Positions 53,368 to 63,211 of a stretch of 64,000 nt of DNA are shown one piece after another. The stretch lies in assembly GCF_900010725.2 (NCBI RefSeq), contig NZ_LR734877.1:509223-573222 (forward strand). Direction: 5' to 3'. The DNA is from Planktothrix serta PCC 8927. Lineage in GTDB: Bacteria > Cyanobacteriota > Cyanobacteriia > Cyanobacteriales > Microcoleaceae. A program made the translations under genes and the position numbers. The notes beneath the pieces are model-generated. The model ran no database searches. It was not told where the DNA came from and saw nothing but the letters and a program-made list of their open reading frames with translations. Each line of letters starts with the position of its first letter. Positions within the stretch are counted from its first letter, which is position 1.

Positions 53368-53778
53368 TTAATTGTCCCGTAGATTTTGTTGAGGGATGAT
53401 TTTACCTAAACTTAAATCGTCTAAATCAATCCCTCTTAAACCCCGTTTTTCGAGTTGATTAAATAACCGAGTTAACTGATACCAAACTAATCCCGCCATT
53501 AACACTGTTAAAGGAAAAGAAAACCCATAAGCAATGATTCCTGAAAAAGCAAAAACCTGCAAACAGGAAGCCAGAAAAATACAAATTCCTAACGCTATTC
53601 CCGAAAATGGAAACACGACTTGAACACCTCGCAGGTTGGCTAAATTACGAGTTGAGCGATTTTTTGACCATTCTTTTAACAGTTGTTTGAGACTGACAAC
53701 AAACGCGGTACAGGAGGTTATTCCAATGAATAAACCTACAACCAGTAAAAGCAAAGGTGGATCGGCAGAATTATACAT
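53368..53778 (-). CDS. Small membrane protein, cyanobacterial, function unknown
   Basis: A 136-residue protein with three to four hydrophobic segments (LLLLVVGLFIGITSCTAFVVSL; FPFSGIALGICIFLASCLQV; GIIAYGFSFPLTVLMAGLVWYQL) and a polar C-terminus (RGIDLDDLSLGKIIPQQ). No known family. It is convergent with ktrA. Confidence 0.65.
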   Translation of the reverse strand: MYNSADPPLLLLVVGLFIGITSCTAFVVSLKQLLKEWSKNRSTRNLANLRGVQVVFPFSGIALGICIFLASCLQVFAFSGIIAYGFSFPLTVLMAGLVWYQLTRLFNQLEKRGLRGIDLDDLSLGKIIPQQNLRDN

Positions 53779-53836
53779 AAATTATGGGTTGGTTGTTAAC
53801 GGTTGGCGGTTGACTGTTAACCGAGTTTTTTACTTC

Positions 53837-53870
53837 TTCCCTGTTCCCTGTTCCCTGTTCCCTGTTCCCT
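53837..53870. repeat. Heptanucleotide tandem repeat (TTCCCTG x4.9)
   Basis: Four full TTCCCTG units and a partial fifth, between two minus-strand genes. Same heptad as at 15109 and, inverted, 21074. Confidence 0.9.
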
Positions 53871-53882
53871 TTTGTTCAACAA

Positions 53883-55556
53883 TTAAAGTTTCAGAGCCGC
53901 AACTTGATCAGTTGAAAATTGGGAGATTGCACCCCAAGCCGCATCGAATAAACGACTGGGTTGTAAATCCGGTTGAATTAAACTCCATAATCGTTGAACT
54001 TCTGCGGTATGGAGGCGATCATCTTCTGTTAACGCCAAAATAATTTGTCGTCGTAAGAAGTCTCCCTCATCAGACAATAAATATTTTAATCCTAATTGTG
54101 CCGTTGGTAATAGATCAAAATTCCGATCTGAACGGGCGATCGCAATCATATTTTCTAATCGTTGCCATTGGAATTTCCCATCTTTAAATAGGACTTCAAT
54201 TAAACGACGGCGCAGCGCTGGAGTTTCCCCATTTAATAACCGACGAGCCACATAAGGATAAGCCACATCCACAATTTTAAAATCAGGATTCAAACTTAAA
54301 GCAATGCCTTCTTGCGTCACCAGAGAACGAATAATCAAGGCAAATTGAGCCGGAACTCGGAAAGGATATTCATACATCAATTCCGAAAAACTATCGGTAA
54401 TCGTTTTAAAATTAAAATCCTTAACACTGGTTCCCATGACATTTCCTAAAACCGATTCTAAGGCGGGGATAATCGGTCTAATATCAGTTTCGGGGGATAA
54501 AAACCCTAATTTAACAAAATCAAGAGCCAGTTGATCATAGTCTTTATTAATCAAATGCACCACTGAATCCACTAGAGTTTCTTTGGTGTTTTGTTGCAAC
54601 TGATCCATCATCCCAAAATCAATAAATGCCATCCGACCATCAGCCAGAGCAAATAAATTACCGGGGTGAGGATCAGCATGGAAAAAGCCGAATTCTAACA
54701 ATTGTTTTAAACCACTGGTGACACCAATTTCAATTAAAGAATCTTGAGCTAATCCGGCGGCTTTAATTCGATCAGTATCCGTAAGTTTAAACCCATTAAT
54801 CCACTCTAAAGTTAAAACACAAGTTGTGGTGTAACGCCAATAAATCGAGGGAACTTTAACATGAGGATCATCAGCAAAATAGGTGGCAAAGCGTTCAGCA
54901 TTCCGCCCTTCATTGATATAATCAATTTCCTCAAATAACTTAATCCCAAATTCATCGACAATTAAGGTTAAATCATGACCTAAATTTAACGGCAACCAAG
55001 GAGATAACCATCCCGCAGCCCAGCGCATTAAATATAAATCTAAGGTCAAAACAGGTAATAAATTCGGGCGTTGTACCTTAACCGCCACATCTTCGCCCGT
55101 TCGGAGTCGAGCGCGATAGACTTGACCTAAACTCGCCGCAGCAATTGGCTCAGGAGAAATTTCGCTGTAAATAATATCTAAATCTTGATCTAATTCCGCT
55201 TCAATAATTGCCATAGCCTGATCATGGTTAAAAGGAGGCAATTGATCTTGAAGTTTAGTTAATTCCTCTAAAAAATCTTTGCGAATTAAATCAGGACGAG
55301 TGGAAAGAGCTTGACCGACCTTAATATAAGTCGGGCCTAAATCCGTGAGAACGTGACGAAGGTGGGCTGCGCGTTCGGGGGTATGTTCCACGCCTCGATG
55401 TTGCCATTGATCCCACAATAGCCCCAGAAGAAACCCGGTGAAATACCAAATTACCATGATAATTCGGCCAATTGCCAGCCAAGGACGACGGCGATAATAC
55501 CGGGCAATTTCCTCTGGGTTGTAGCGTCGTTCTGATTTAACTTGGTGTGGATTCAC
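53883..55556 (-). CDS. ABC1/UbiB family atypical kinase
   Basis: A 557-residue protein. The family KxGQ motif occurs in YIKVGQALSTRPDLIRKDFLEELTKLQDQLPPF, the Ala-rich loop in PIAAASLGQVYRARL, the Lys in VAVKVQRP, the catalytic loop in FGFFHADPHPGNLF, and the metal-binding DFGMMDQL. Family members act in quinone and membrane-lipid homeostasis; plants and cyanobacteria have several. A short hydrophobic segment (about 30-48, RIIMVIWYFTGFLLGLLW) may anchor it to the membrane. Confidence 0.93.
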   Translation of the reverse strand: MNPHQVKSERRYNPEEIARYYRRRPWLAIGRIIMVIWYFTGFLLGLLWDQWQHRGVEHTPERAAHLRHVLTDLGPTYIKVGQALSTRPDLIRKDFLEELTKLQDQLPPFNHDQAMAIIEAELDQDLDIIYSEISPEPIAAASLGQVYRARLRTGEDVAVKVQRPNLLPVLTLDLYLMRWAAGWLSPWLPLNLGHDLTLIVDEFGIKLFEEIDYINEGRNAERFATYFADDPHVKVPSIYWRYTTTCVLTLEWINGFKLTDTDRIKAAGLAQDSLIEIGVTSGLKQLLEFGFFHADPHPGNLFALADGRMAFIDFGMMDQLQQNTKETLVDSVVHLINKDYDQLALDFVKLGFLSPETDIRPIIPALESVLGNVMGTSVKDFNFKTITDSFSELMYEYPFRVPAQFALIIRSLVTQEGIALSLNPDFKIVDVAYPYVARRLLNGETPALRRRLIEVLFKDGKFQWQRLENMIAIARSDRNFDLLPTAQLGLKYLLSDEGDFLRRQIILALTEDDRLHTAEVQRLWSLIQPDLQPSRLFDAAWGAISQFSTDQVAALKL

Positions 55557-55704
55557 TCAGTAATATTCCTTTTGTAACAGTTAGATTTTAGATGGGGGAG
55601 GAGTGTTGGCTATTCAGCGATAACCAAAACCCCGTTGTTAACCTGGATTTGTGAAATTTTTTAACGTTTCATTACACTACAGTATACAAAAATAGCACCG
55701 TAGA

Positions 55705-55732
55705 GTAGAGACGCGCTATGGCGTGTTTCTAC
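55705..55732. repeat. Dispersed palindrome, copy 3
   Basis: GTAGAGACGCGCTATGGCGTG..CTAC is an imperfect copy of the 11651-11688 palindrome, located between two minus-strand genes. Confidence 0.65.
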
Positions 55733-55791
55733 AATTGTGGGGTTTGAACTAATCCTAAACTCTAGCATACATTAGCATCTGTTAACAAAAC

Positions 55792-56934
55792 TTACACTGT
55801 TGAATAACCCTCCTTAATGGCGTAAATTACCTGATCTTGTTGATCTGGAGATAGTTCGGGAAATAGTGGCAAAGATAAGACTTCCTGACAAACGGCTTCA
55901 ACAATCGGGAGTTGCTCGGCTGAATATCCTAAACTTTGATAAACGGGTTGCCGATGCAGGGGAATGGGATAGTAAATCATCGAACCAATCCCCTGTTCTT
56001 GTAAGTAGTTTCGCAGGTGATCTCGTGGCTTGAGGGTAGATACAGCATCGGAGGGGGATTGAACCCGAATCGTGTATTGGTTCCAAACACTCTGGCCGCA
56101 GGCAATTTCCTGGGGTGTGATAATTTCCGACAGAGGATAGAGGAATTGGTGATAACGTCGAGCTAGAGTTTGCCGTTGTTGGTTCCAAGTATCGAGATAA
56201 CGGAGTTTGATCCGTAAAATCGCCGCTTGTAAGGCATCCAAACGGCTATTAATGCCGACGGTTTCGGAACTATAGCGACTGGCTTGACCATGTTCTTTGA
56301 TGATTTTCATGGCCTGGGCGAGGGCGGGATCTTGGGTCGTCACTGCACCACCGTCCCCACAGGCCCCTAGATTTTTAGTCGGGAAGAAGCTAAAACAACC
56401 AATATGTCCAATACTGCCGACTTTTTGCCCTTGCCAACTTGCTCCCGTTGCTTGAGCGCAGTCTTCAATTACCGCTAAATGATAGGATTGGGCGATCGCC
56501 ATTAACCGGGTCATATCCACAGGTTGACCAAATAAATGCACCGGAATAATGGCTTTAGTTCTGGCGGTGATGGCTTGGGGAATTTGTTCAAGATCGAGAT
56601 TAAAGGTTTGGGGATTAATATCGACAAACACAGGAGTTGCCCCCACCGCACTGATCATTTCGGCTGTGGCGATAAAGGTAAACGGCGTAGTAATTACTTC
56701 ATCCCCTGGCCCAATATTAAAAGCGCGTAATGCCAAAAAGAGAGCATCGGTTCCCGAATTACAGGAAATGGTTTCTTTGGCTCCAATATATTGCCCAAAC
56801 TCTTGTTCAAAGGCTTCGACGATTGAACCTCCAATATAACGACCCGAAGCCAAGACCGCTTGCACAGCTTGGCTTACTTCATCCTGAATCAGTTTGTACT
56901 GTTGGCTTAGATCAAGGGGAGGGACTGTATTCAC
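55792..56934 (-). CDS. DegT/DnrJ/EryC1/StrS-type sugar aminotransferase
   Basis: A 380-residue fold-type I PLP enzyme. Conserved features are YIGAKETISCNSGTDALFLAL, PFTFIATAEMISAVGATPVFVDI, HLFGQPVDM, VIEDCAQATGA and the PLP lysine in FSFFPTKNLGACGDGGA. The C-terminal part (QLPIVEAVCQEVLSLPLFPEL) is normal. These enzymes make amino sugars for surface polysaccharides. No sugar-pathway genes are adjacent. Confidence 0.92.
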   Translation of the reverse strand: MNTVPPLDLSQQYKLIQDEVSQAVQAVLASGRYIGGSIVEAFEQEFGQYIGAKETISCNSGTDALFLALRAFNIGPGDEVITTPFTFIATAEMISAVGATPVFVDINPQTFNLDLEQIPQAITARTKAIIPVHLFGQPVDMTRLMAIAQSYHLAVIEDCAQATGASWQGQKVGSIGHIGCFSFFPTKNLGACGDGGAVTTQDPALAQAMKIIKEHGQASRYSSETVGINSRLDALQAAILRIKLRYLDTWNQQRQTLARRYHQFLYPLSEIITPQEIACGQSVWNQYTIRVQSPSDAVSTLKPRDHLRNYLQEQGIGSMIYYPIPLHRQPVYQSLGYSAEQLPIVEAVCQEVLSLPLFPELSPDQQDQVIYAIKEGYSTV

Positions 56935-57697
56935 GTTTCACACCACCAAGTAAAATTGAAAGTTAGTTCGTTTTCTGAGGAACGTTTTTTTTGATTTCCT
57001 TAGATTTTACAGACTTGGGGCTTTTATGAAGACTGCGCCGCGATCACAATTGCTATTTCTGCTTGGCAAGGTTTAGGATGACAAGGGCAATTGCTGGTGG
57101 CGAGTTGGCATCCCCTCCTACGTTACAGGGAATGATGACGGTGGGGTTAATTACAATACCGGGGGTATTGTCGGGAGAACTGTTAGCGAGGGTTAATCCT
57201 TTAGATGCTGTTGCCGTTTCAGGTGTTGATTCTGTTTCTGTTAGTTTTTGCTAACTTAATGAAAACCCTGCTACTGACTTTTGGGATTTATCAGGAAGGT
57301 TTCAACGCTGATGCCCAATTCAAGGGATTTTGATTTTAGTTCCTTAGAAGTTCTTAATTATCTCATTTCTTAATTATTCTCTATGGTTTTTGGTGATTAA
57401 ACTGGTAGAATTACTGGAAGGTTGAATCTGCATCCCAAGAACCGGGGTAATCAATTCTTCCTGTGGGGGAGTGCCTCATTTTTCGTTCACTTGTGGGAAA
57501 TAGAGGGAACAATCAAATTAATTTTTTTGTAAAAGACGGGATTTCAAGTGACTATTGTGATTGAAAATAATAGCATTTGCCATCCACCCTCTCTCCCCTG
57601 AGAATACAGCCAAAAATTCTATTTAAGCACAGTCTTAAAGAATCTGCGTCTCTTTAGGGTGCAGAGCGTCAATACTGTTTATTACGTCAGTTAACTT
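56935..57697. other. Long intergenic region holding a decayed gene fragment
   Basis: About 760 bp. A fragment of an iron-export-type permease is recognisable at 57105-57212 (see separate entry). The rest, 57255-57697, is AT-rich with no gene that I can support. The region just before 57698 holds promoter space for the next gene. Confidence 0.5.
57105..57212 (+). pseudogene. Fragment of a FetB-like (UPF0014) ABC permease
   Basis: A plus-strand frame contains SPPTLQGMMTVGLITIPGVLSGELLARVNPLDA, which matches the conserved core of the UPF0014/FetB permease family. Only about 35 residues survive. The surrounding frame lacks the membrane helices and soon departs from the family. Probably the remains of a deleted gene. 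Confidence 0.6.
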
Positions 57698-58048
57698 ATG
57701 TCTGAATTTCAGGATTTTCTAAGACGAAAAGTCGCCTACGTTGCTATCGGTGAATTCAAACCTGGTAAATTTAAAGAAGCTCAAACATTATTTGAACAAG
57801 CCGTAGCCACTTATAAACAAGGCTTTCAAGGGGCTTATTTACTCCAAGAACCCGGAACTGATAAAGGAATTGCCATTATTTTTTGGGAAGATATTGGCGA
57901 TATGGATATGTCCGATAATCAAACAGAAGCCTATCAAGCCATTATGAATGAAATGGCGACTTTATTTATCAAAGCACCCACGACATCCTTTTATGAAGTC
58001 AGCAGTGCTATTTGTTTAGAGCAACTCGCAGAAGCATTACTGCGATAA
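57698..58048 (+). CDS. Small protein resembling the dimeric alpha/beta-barrel (ABM-like) fold
   Basis: A 116-residue protein. VAYVAIGEFKPGKFKEAQTLFEQAVATYKQGFQGAYLLQE is the strand-helix-strand of ABM/dimeric alpha-beta barrel proteins, with GIAIIFWEDIGDMD as the next unit. No cofactor residues can be assigned. A strong terminator follows at 58095. Confidence 0.6.
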   Translation: MSEFQDFLRRKVAYVAIGEFKPGKFKEAQTLFEQAVATYKQGFQGAYLLQEPGTDKGIAIIFWEDIGDMDMSDNQTEAYQAIMNEMATLFIKAPTTSFYEVSSAICLEQLAEALLR

Positions 58049-58094
58049 AATTCTTATCGGTTTCGACAGATTAAAATCTGTTGTTACACCAAAA

Positions 58095-58116
58095 AAAACC
58101 CGCAGGCGCGGGTTTT
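58095..58116 (+). terminator. Intrinsic terminator
   Basis: Arms AAAACCCGC and GCGGGTTTT around loop AGGC, 46 bp after the stop of the 116-residue protein gene. The stem is GC-rich with T-rich ends on both sides, so it may act in both directions. Confidence 0.85.
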
Positions 58117-58258
58117 ATGTTTCCCTAATAGTGATTCATTTTAGATTAATTAAAGATTAGAACTATTATAAGCGATGTGATCTTCTGGTGTGGAAAGGTG
58201 CGATCGCTATTTTGATAAACTATAATCAAAAAACACTCATCCTAACGGATATTCAATA

Positions 58259-58960
58259 ATGTCTATTGTTGAAGAACAAATCCAAACCCCAACACTTCTC
58301 AATGAAGTGCAATTTCCGCCCAGTGATTTATTGAGTCAGGAGCCCCCATTGGAAAGCGAACTCCATCTCCGCCAAATTCTACTTTTACTTAACTCGTTAG
58401 AATGGTTATGGCAAGATCGAGATGATTTTTATGCCATTGGCAACTTAACCATTTATTATAGTCAACGTCAAAAAAAATCCGAAGAATTTCGCGGGCCAGA
58501 TTTTTTTGTAGTTTTGGGAACTGAACGAAAACCCCGTAATAGTTGGGTTGTTTGGGAAGAAGATGGCAAATATCCTAATGTCATCATTGAAATGTTATCC
58601 AAAACAACGGCTGATACTGATCGCGGAGAAAAAAAAGAAATCTATCAGGATGTTTTTCGTACTCCTGACTATTTCTGGTTTGATCCAAAGACTTTAGAAT
58701 TTGCCGGATTTCATATTGTTGAGGGTCAATATCAACCGATTTCACCCAATGAAAACGGCTGGTTATGGAGTCAACAATTAGACCTATTTTTAGGCGTTCT
58801 TGATCATAAATTACGATTTTTTACAGCCGGAGGTGAATTAGTTTTAACGCCTGAAGAAGTTGCTTTTAAAGAGCGACAACAACGAGAAACATTACAGCAA
58901 CGGGCTGATAAGTTAGCGGCTAAACTCCGAGAATTAGGAATTGATCCTGAACAACTTTAA
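58259..58960 (+). CDS. Uma2 family protein (PD-(D/E)XK nuclease fold)
   Basis: A 233-residue protein. Central motifs EFRGPDFFVVLG and NVIIEMLSKTTADTDRGEKKEIYQDVFRTPDYFWFDP are those of the Uma2/DUF820 family, which is greatly expanded in cyanobacteria. The core Asp, Glu and Lys of the restriction-endonuclease fold are present. The tail (KERQQRETLQQRADKLAAKLRELGIDPEQL) is a coiled-coil typical of the family. Biological role unknown. Confidence 0.93.
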   Translation: MSIVEEQIQTPTLLNEVQFPPSDLLSQEPPLESELHLRQILLLLNSLEWLWQDRDDFYAIGNLTIYYSQRQKKSEEFRGPDFFVVLGTERKPRNSWVVWEEDGKYPNVIIEMLSKTTADTDRGEKKEIYQDVFRTPDYFWFDPKTLEFAGFHIVEGQYQPISPNENGWLWSQQLDLFLGVLDHKLRFFTAGGELVLTPEEVAFKERQQRETLQQRADKLAAKLRELGIDPEQL

Positions 58961-59058
58961 AAGGATAAGCGATCGCTTTTTAACTTACCTTCTCATTCCA
59001 ATAGTTTGTATTGAAATGAGGAGGTTTTTAATCACATAAAAATGTTGAAAACTAAATT

Positions 59059-60417
59059 CTAATCTCGCTTCAGTAAGTAATCTGCGATCGCTTCATAAGC
59101 AGGTAAAGTGGTTGGATCATTAGCCGCATTACCCGCCACCGGATAAGAAGCAAAACGAGCAATCACCATATCGGCTGCGGGGTCAATATACAACGATTGA
59201 CCATGCACACCTCTAGCCATAAACGCCCCATGTTGATTATGAGTAATCCACCACATACTGCGATAACTCCACCCTTTAAGTGAGGAGTATCCAGCTTGGG
59301 CAAAAGCCTGTAAATCGCCACCTTGACGAATATTAGCAATCACCGCTTCAGGAACAACCCGTTGATTAGCAACCATACCATTATTAAGCAGCATTTGTCC
59401 AAACCGAGCTAAATCATGTAAACCCGCATTTAGACCGCCACCTGCAAAGGGTGTACCAATCGAATCAACCGTAAAAAAAGCATCCATCTCAGCACCGATT
59501 TTGCTCCAAATTTTTTCAGATAAAACCTCGGTGAGAGGTTGTCCGGTAGCGCGACTAATTAACCAACCGAGAACATCAGTATTAATCGTTTTATATCCAA
59601 AACTACGACCATGTTCTCCTTTTTTCTTAACGGTTTGTAGGAATTCAAAATAAGTTCTAGGGCCCGTATAGTCTTTCGGTTTTGGCAGAGGATTTCCTGC
59701 TGCTGCGTGTTGCCAAACCTCTGCGTTAGGATCGGCATAATCTTCGCTGTAGTCCAAGCCAGTTGTCATATCCATAACTTGGCGCACACTGGCATCTGCA
59801 AAGGCACTGTTGGCTAGTTCAGGAATATAATCTTTGATCAATCGATCTTCTTGTAATTTGTTTTCAGCTATCAACATTTCCCCTAATAAACCGACAAAGG
59901 ATTTTGTTAGGGACATCGCCGCATGACGGTTAGCAGGAGTCAGACAACCGGAAAATTTTTCATAGACCATTTTGCCATGATGAAGCACAACAATACCATC
60001 GGTAAAATTAGCAGAAAATGCCTGTTCCCAGGTCATCGGTTTTGTCGCGTCCCAAGGCATGAATGTAACTTGATTGAGTTCGGGTAATTCGTTTTTTTCT
60101 AAGGGAACTGCCCCGAACAATTTACGGCTTACCGACTGAGTAGGCATCAATTGTTGAAAATGGCAAACACTCCAACGCATTTGCGGAAATTCAAAATAAC
60201 TACCGTTATCAAAACGGATAATTTTATCAGGTGGGGGTGGGAAACCTTTCATCCAACCCAAGACATTGGGATTAGATGTTTCTGCTGTCCAGACAACATC
60301 AGAGGAAGGGGAGGTTTGCTCGTTAGCGACGGCCTTTGTTGACAGGTTCAAACTCATGGCGAGTAAACAAACACTTAAGAAAAGTGTGAATAGAATTCCT
60401 TTTGAGCGGATATTCAT
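59059..60417 (-). CDS. Serine hydrolase of the beta-lactamase family (exported)
   Basis: A 452-residue protein with a signal peptide (ILFTLFLSVCLLAMSLNLSTKAVA). The SxxK motif is in AAMSLTKSFVGL and a Y..N-type motif in FGYKTINTDVLGW, as in class C-like serine hydrolases such as 6-aminohexanoate-dimer hydrolase. HGQSLYIDPAADMVIARF is the third conserved region. The substrate is unknown; it is periplasmic. No regulator is adjacent, which argues against an inducible resistance enzyme. Confidence 0.85.
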   Translation of the reverse strand: MNIRSKGILFTLFLSVCLLAMSLNLSTKAVANEQTSPSSDVVWTAETSNPNVLGWMKGFPPPPDKIIRFDNGSYFEFPQMRWSVCHFQQLMPTQSVSRKLFGAVPLEKNELPELNQVTFMPWDATKPMTWEQAFSANFTDGIVVLHHGKMVYEKFSGCLTPANRHAAMSLTKSFVGLLGEMLIAENKLQEDRLIKDYIPELANSAFADASVRQVMDMTTGLDYSEDYADPNAEVWQHAAAGNPLPKPKDYTGPRTYFEFLQTVKKKGEHGRSFGYKTINTDVLGWLISRATGQPLTEVLSEKIWSKIGAEMDAFFTVDSIGTPFAGGGLNAGLHDLARFGQMLLNNGMVANQRVVPEAVIANIRQGGDLQAFAQAGYSSLKGWSYRSMWWITHNQHGAFMARGVHGQSLYIDPAADMVIARFASYPVAGNAANDPTTLPAYEAIADYLLKRD

Positions 60418-60668
60418 CTGGGGTGTTTTGTCCTTTTTAACCTGGGTTTTAGATCATGTCTATAATCCCATAAAACTAGACAGAATTTAAGGTAAATCTG
60501 GGTAAGGTATTTTCTGGTAATAATATTTCCCCATGATTTATAAAGAGAATTTAGGAATAATATTAAAAACTCACACCTCTCCAGATTTAGTGTTAATTTT
60601 AAAAGGCTGAATGCCATCTTTAAAAATTACACTAAACCCCAGTGTTTTTTTACTTAGAGATTAGACGA

Positions 60669-60938
60669 TCAAAAAATATCAGAATCTTCGGTTTGAGAAA
60701 CAAGATTAGAAGGGGGGCGATCGCTACTCCAAGCCCACCAAACACAGCCACATTGACAAGTATAAAATTCCTGCCATTTGCGACGGTTATTTTCATTGTA
60801 AACGGGAGAACGACGGTTAATCCAAACCTGTTGAGCTTCTAAACTACTAGCAGAACATTGAGGACAGCAAAATTCAGAAGCGTGAATTGCATCAGTAGTC
60901 CAATCTGGTGGGGTGGGTTGAAACGCATCCATTGGCAA
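60669..60938 (-). CDS. Small zinc-ribbon-like protein, cyanobacterial
   Basis: An 89-residue protein with cysteines in CCPQC and, about 40 residues on, CQCGC, which could bind one zinc in a ribbon. The N- and C-termini are polar and acidic. It lies 37 bp downstream of the DUF167 gene and may be co-transcribed. Function unknown. Confidence 0.65.
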   Translation of the reverse strand: MPMDAFQPTPPDWTTDAIHASEFCCPQCSASSLEAQQVWINRRSPVYNENNRRKWQEFYTCQCGCVWWAWSSDRPPSNLVSQTEDSDIF

Positions 60939-60975
60939 AAAAACTTAAATTTATGGCGCACACTCACCTATTATA

Positions 60976-61209
60976 CTAGGGCTTAACATCGGGAACTTCT
61001 ACAAATTTATGGCGGGAGGATAAGCCGGATTTAATCGTAATCTGAGATTTGGGGACTCCTAAGTGTTTCGCTAAAAATTTAATCAATTCTTGATTGGCTT
61101 TTCCTTCCACTGGAGGAGATTTAAGATGAACGGTAAAACTTCCATCAATTTCTTCATAGAAAGCTTGCTGTTTAGAATTGGGTTTGACTTTGATTTTTAA
61201 GAGTGCCAA
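60976..61209 (-). CDS. DUF167 (YggU) family protein
   Basis: A 77-residue protein. [53 protein letters not shown] and SRHKFVEV span the whole DUF167 domain. The function of this small alpha/beta protein family is not established. It starts at ATG 61209. Confidence 0.93.
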   Translation of the reverse strand: MALLKIKVKPNSKQQAFYEEIDGSFTVHLKSPPVEGKANQELIKFLAKHLGVPKSQITIKSGLSSRHKFVEVPDVKP

Positions 61210-61294
61210 GGTTTTAGAGAATTGCGATCGCTAATCTTAATATAGGATACAACAATTCGTGTATCCGTTACGCACCCTCAAGTTAAAGTTGGAG

Positions 61295-62863
61295 TTAACG
61301 AACAGTTGCTAATTGTTTTTCCCCAGAAATTGGTGCACTCAACGCTTCTTCTAAAGGTGCCCGTCCTAACCGTTCTTCCAAGATATCCATTACCGTTCTC
61401 CCAAAATCATTGGGGTTGCGCTTCCAAGCTTCTAAACAAATTTCTCCAAAAAATGATCCTAAAGGTTCGGGGTTCCAGAGTAACTTTCTGGCTGTCCAAG
61501 GCATTAAACTCATGGGATCATACCCCGGTTTTAATATTTCTTGTTGGAACGCATATTCCTCTAAATGGGTGTGGGGTTGTAACCCAATAAAGAAAATCGC
61601 AGGTTCCACTTTGTCCACCCCAAAAATCGCCTCTAACTCTCGATGATAAGCAATGGTTTGGCGAATGGTTTCAAAGGTTTCATCAATCACATTAAACGAA
61701 TAATTGACCGAAACCAAATCATTAAACCCGGCGGCTTTTAAATCTCGACAATTTTCTAACACTACCCGCAGATTATACCCCATCCGCATTTTTCTGACTA
61801 ATTCCTGAGAACCACTGGTTATGCCAATTTCAAAATAATTCATCCCCGTTTTTGCCATTAATTGAGATAATTCTGGGGTTAAATTATCCGCCCGAATATA
61901 AGCCGCCCAGTGAATATCCGTCATCCCCGCATCAAGAATTTTTTGTAATAATTCTACCGCATCATCAATAAAACGACGGGCGGGAATAAATTGAGCATCA
62001 GTAAACCAAAAGTTTCTAATTCCGCGTTGATAAAGTTGCTGCATTTCCGCTACAACTTCATCGGCGGGATTAATTCTAACTTGTTTCCCCTCAATAACCG
62101 TATAAACACAGTAACAACAATTATGGGGACAACCTCGTTTTGTTTGTACTCCAATATAAAAGTCTTGATCTTGAAAATAATATTGAAATTCCGGCCAAAT
62201 TGTTTCAATATAATCGTAATTACAAGCTGTTTTTTCAAAATTCATGGGTTGTTCATGAATTAAGCGATCGCGCGGGGTCGTTTGTCCGACAATATAACAG
62301 CGTTCATTGGCTAAATCTTCCCCTCTTAACAGCTTTCCTAATAAACTTTCTCCTTCCCCCACTGAAACAATACTTCCTGAAGGTAAACTCTTTCCTAATT
62401 GTTCATAAAAAACACTCACAGCCCCCCCACCAACTACGACTCGCGCTTGGGGGTGATACCGTTGAGAACGGGATAATCCGCGTTTAATTAATTTTAAATT
62501 TTGCCAAAGTTCGGTATAGTAGGACGTTGCTAACCTTAATCCTCCTAACGCCCCTCGTAATTTAATGAAAGGGTTTTTAGCATAATAAAATTCAAAGGCA
62601 TTTTGTAGTGGATTTCCAGCCCGTCCTCCCACAGGAGCATAAATTTGAATATCTCGCCAAGAAAAGACTAATAAAGTCGGTTGAAACTCATCGACACAAG
62701 CATCCAAGGCGGCGGCATAATCCAGGGGCGGAAAAGTACCTAAATCAAAAATGCGCTGTTGAACACTGGGAAACAGCTTGTGAACGTAATCAGAGAGGTA
62801 AACCACCCCAATCGGGAAAATGGGGTTACAGGGGAGGCGGACGTAAAGGATTTTATCTTCCAT
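61295..62863 (-). CDS. B12-binding-type radical SAM protein
   Basis: A 522-residue enzyme. An N-terminal cobalamin-binding-like part (PIGVVYLSDYVHKLFP...VVGGGAVSVFYEQLG) precedes the radical SAM core with CxxxCxxC in KRGCPHNCCYCVYTVIEG. ELSQLMAKTGMNYFEIGITSGSQELVRKM is the conserved core end. The C-terminal region (LMPWTARKLLWNPEPLGSFFGEICLEAW) is conserved in cyanobacteria. I recall this family being named a photosystem II high-light acclimation radical SAM protein, but that link is from memory and uncertain. The substrate is unknown. Confidence 0.85.
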   Translation of the reverse strand: MEDKILYVRLPCNPIFPIGVVYLSDYVHKLFPSVQQRIFDLGTFPPLDYAAALDACVDEFQPTLLVFSWRDIQIYAPVGGRAGNPLQNAFEFYYAKNPFIKLRGALGGLRLATSYYTELWQNLKLIKRGLSRSQRYHPQARVVVGGGAVSVFYEQLGKSLPSGSIVSVGEGESLLGKLLRGEDLANERCYIVGQTTPRDRLIHEQPMNFEKTACNYDYIETIWPEFQYYFQDQDFYIGVQTKRGCPHNCCYCVYTVIEGKQVRINPADEVVAEMQQLYQRGIRNFWFTDAQFIPARRFIDDAVELLQKILDAGMTDIHWAAYIRADNLTPELSQLMAKTGMNYFEIGITSGSQELVRKMRMGYNLRVVLENCRDLKAAGFNDLVSVNYSFNVIDETFETIRQTIAYHRELEAIFGVDKVEPAIFFIGLQPHTHLEEYAFQQEILKPGYDPMSLMPWTARKLLWNPEPLGSFFGEICLEAWKRNPNDFGRTVMDILEERLGRAPLEEALSAPISGEKQLATVR

Positions 62864-63211
62864 AAGGCTTGTGTAGTTCAGGCGGAATTTGGGCTGAAAT
62901 CGGTGAAGTTATATCGACTTTGCTTAAGATTCCTTAACACTATAACCAATTTTCGGTCGTTTAAGCTTGCCAATCTGAGAAATTCATGAAGTTTCGATAA
63001 GCAGACGGGACAGGAAACGACCGCTCTCTATCCCCGGAATCCAGACTTTTTTTCGATTCTGAGATTTTGGCAGAATTTCTTTAAAATCAGGGAAAAGCCG
63101 GGAATTTGTGGGGAAGTTTCCGAAAAAATCAGTAAGTAGAATAGCCGATTGGTAGTCGGGGTTACAACCAACGGGGATCAGCAAATGTTAACGTAATAAG
63201 TATTCGATAAA
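62864..63211. other. Intergenic region between divergent genes
   Basis: About 350 bp between the radical SAM gene (minus) and the DUF1830 gene (plus). It has AT-rich promoter-like stretches near 62930-62990 and 63180-63210. No gene or RNA is recognised. Confidence 0.45.

Noticed and set aside
57063..57254. A full 63-residue protein in the gap after the DegT gene
   Set aside because: Only an internal core matches FetB permeases; a functional protein needs several membrane helices, so it is treated as a pseudogene fragment.
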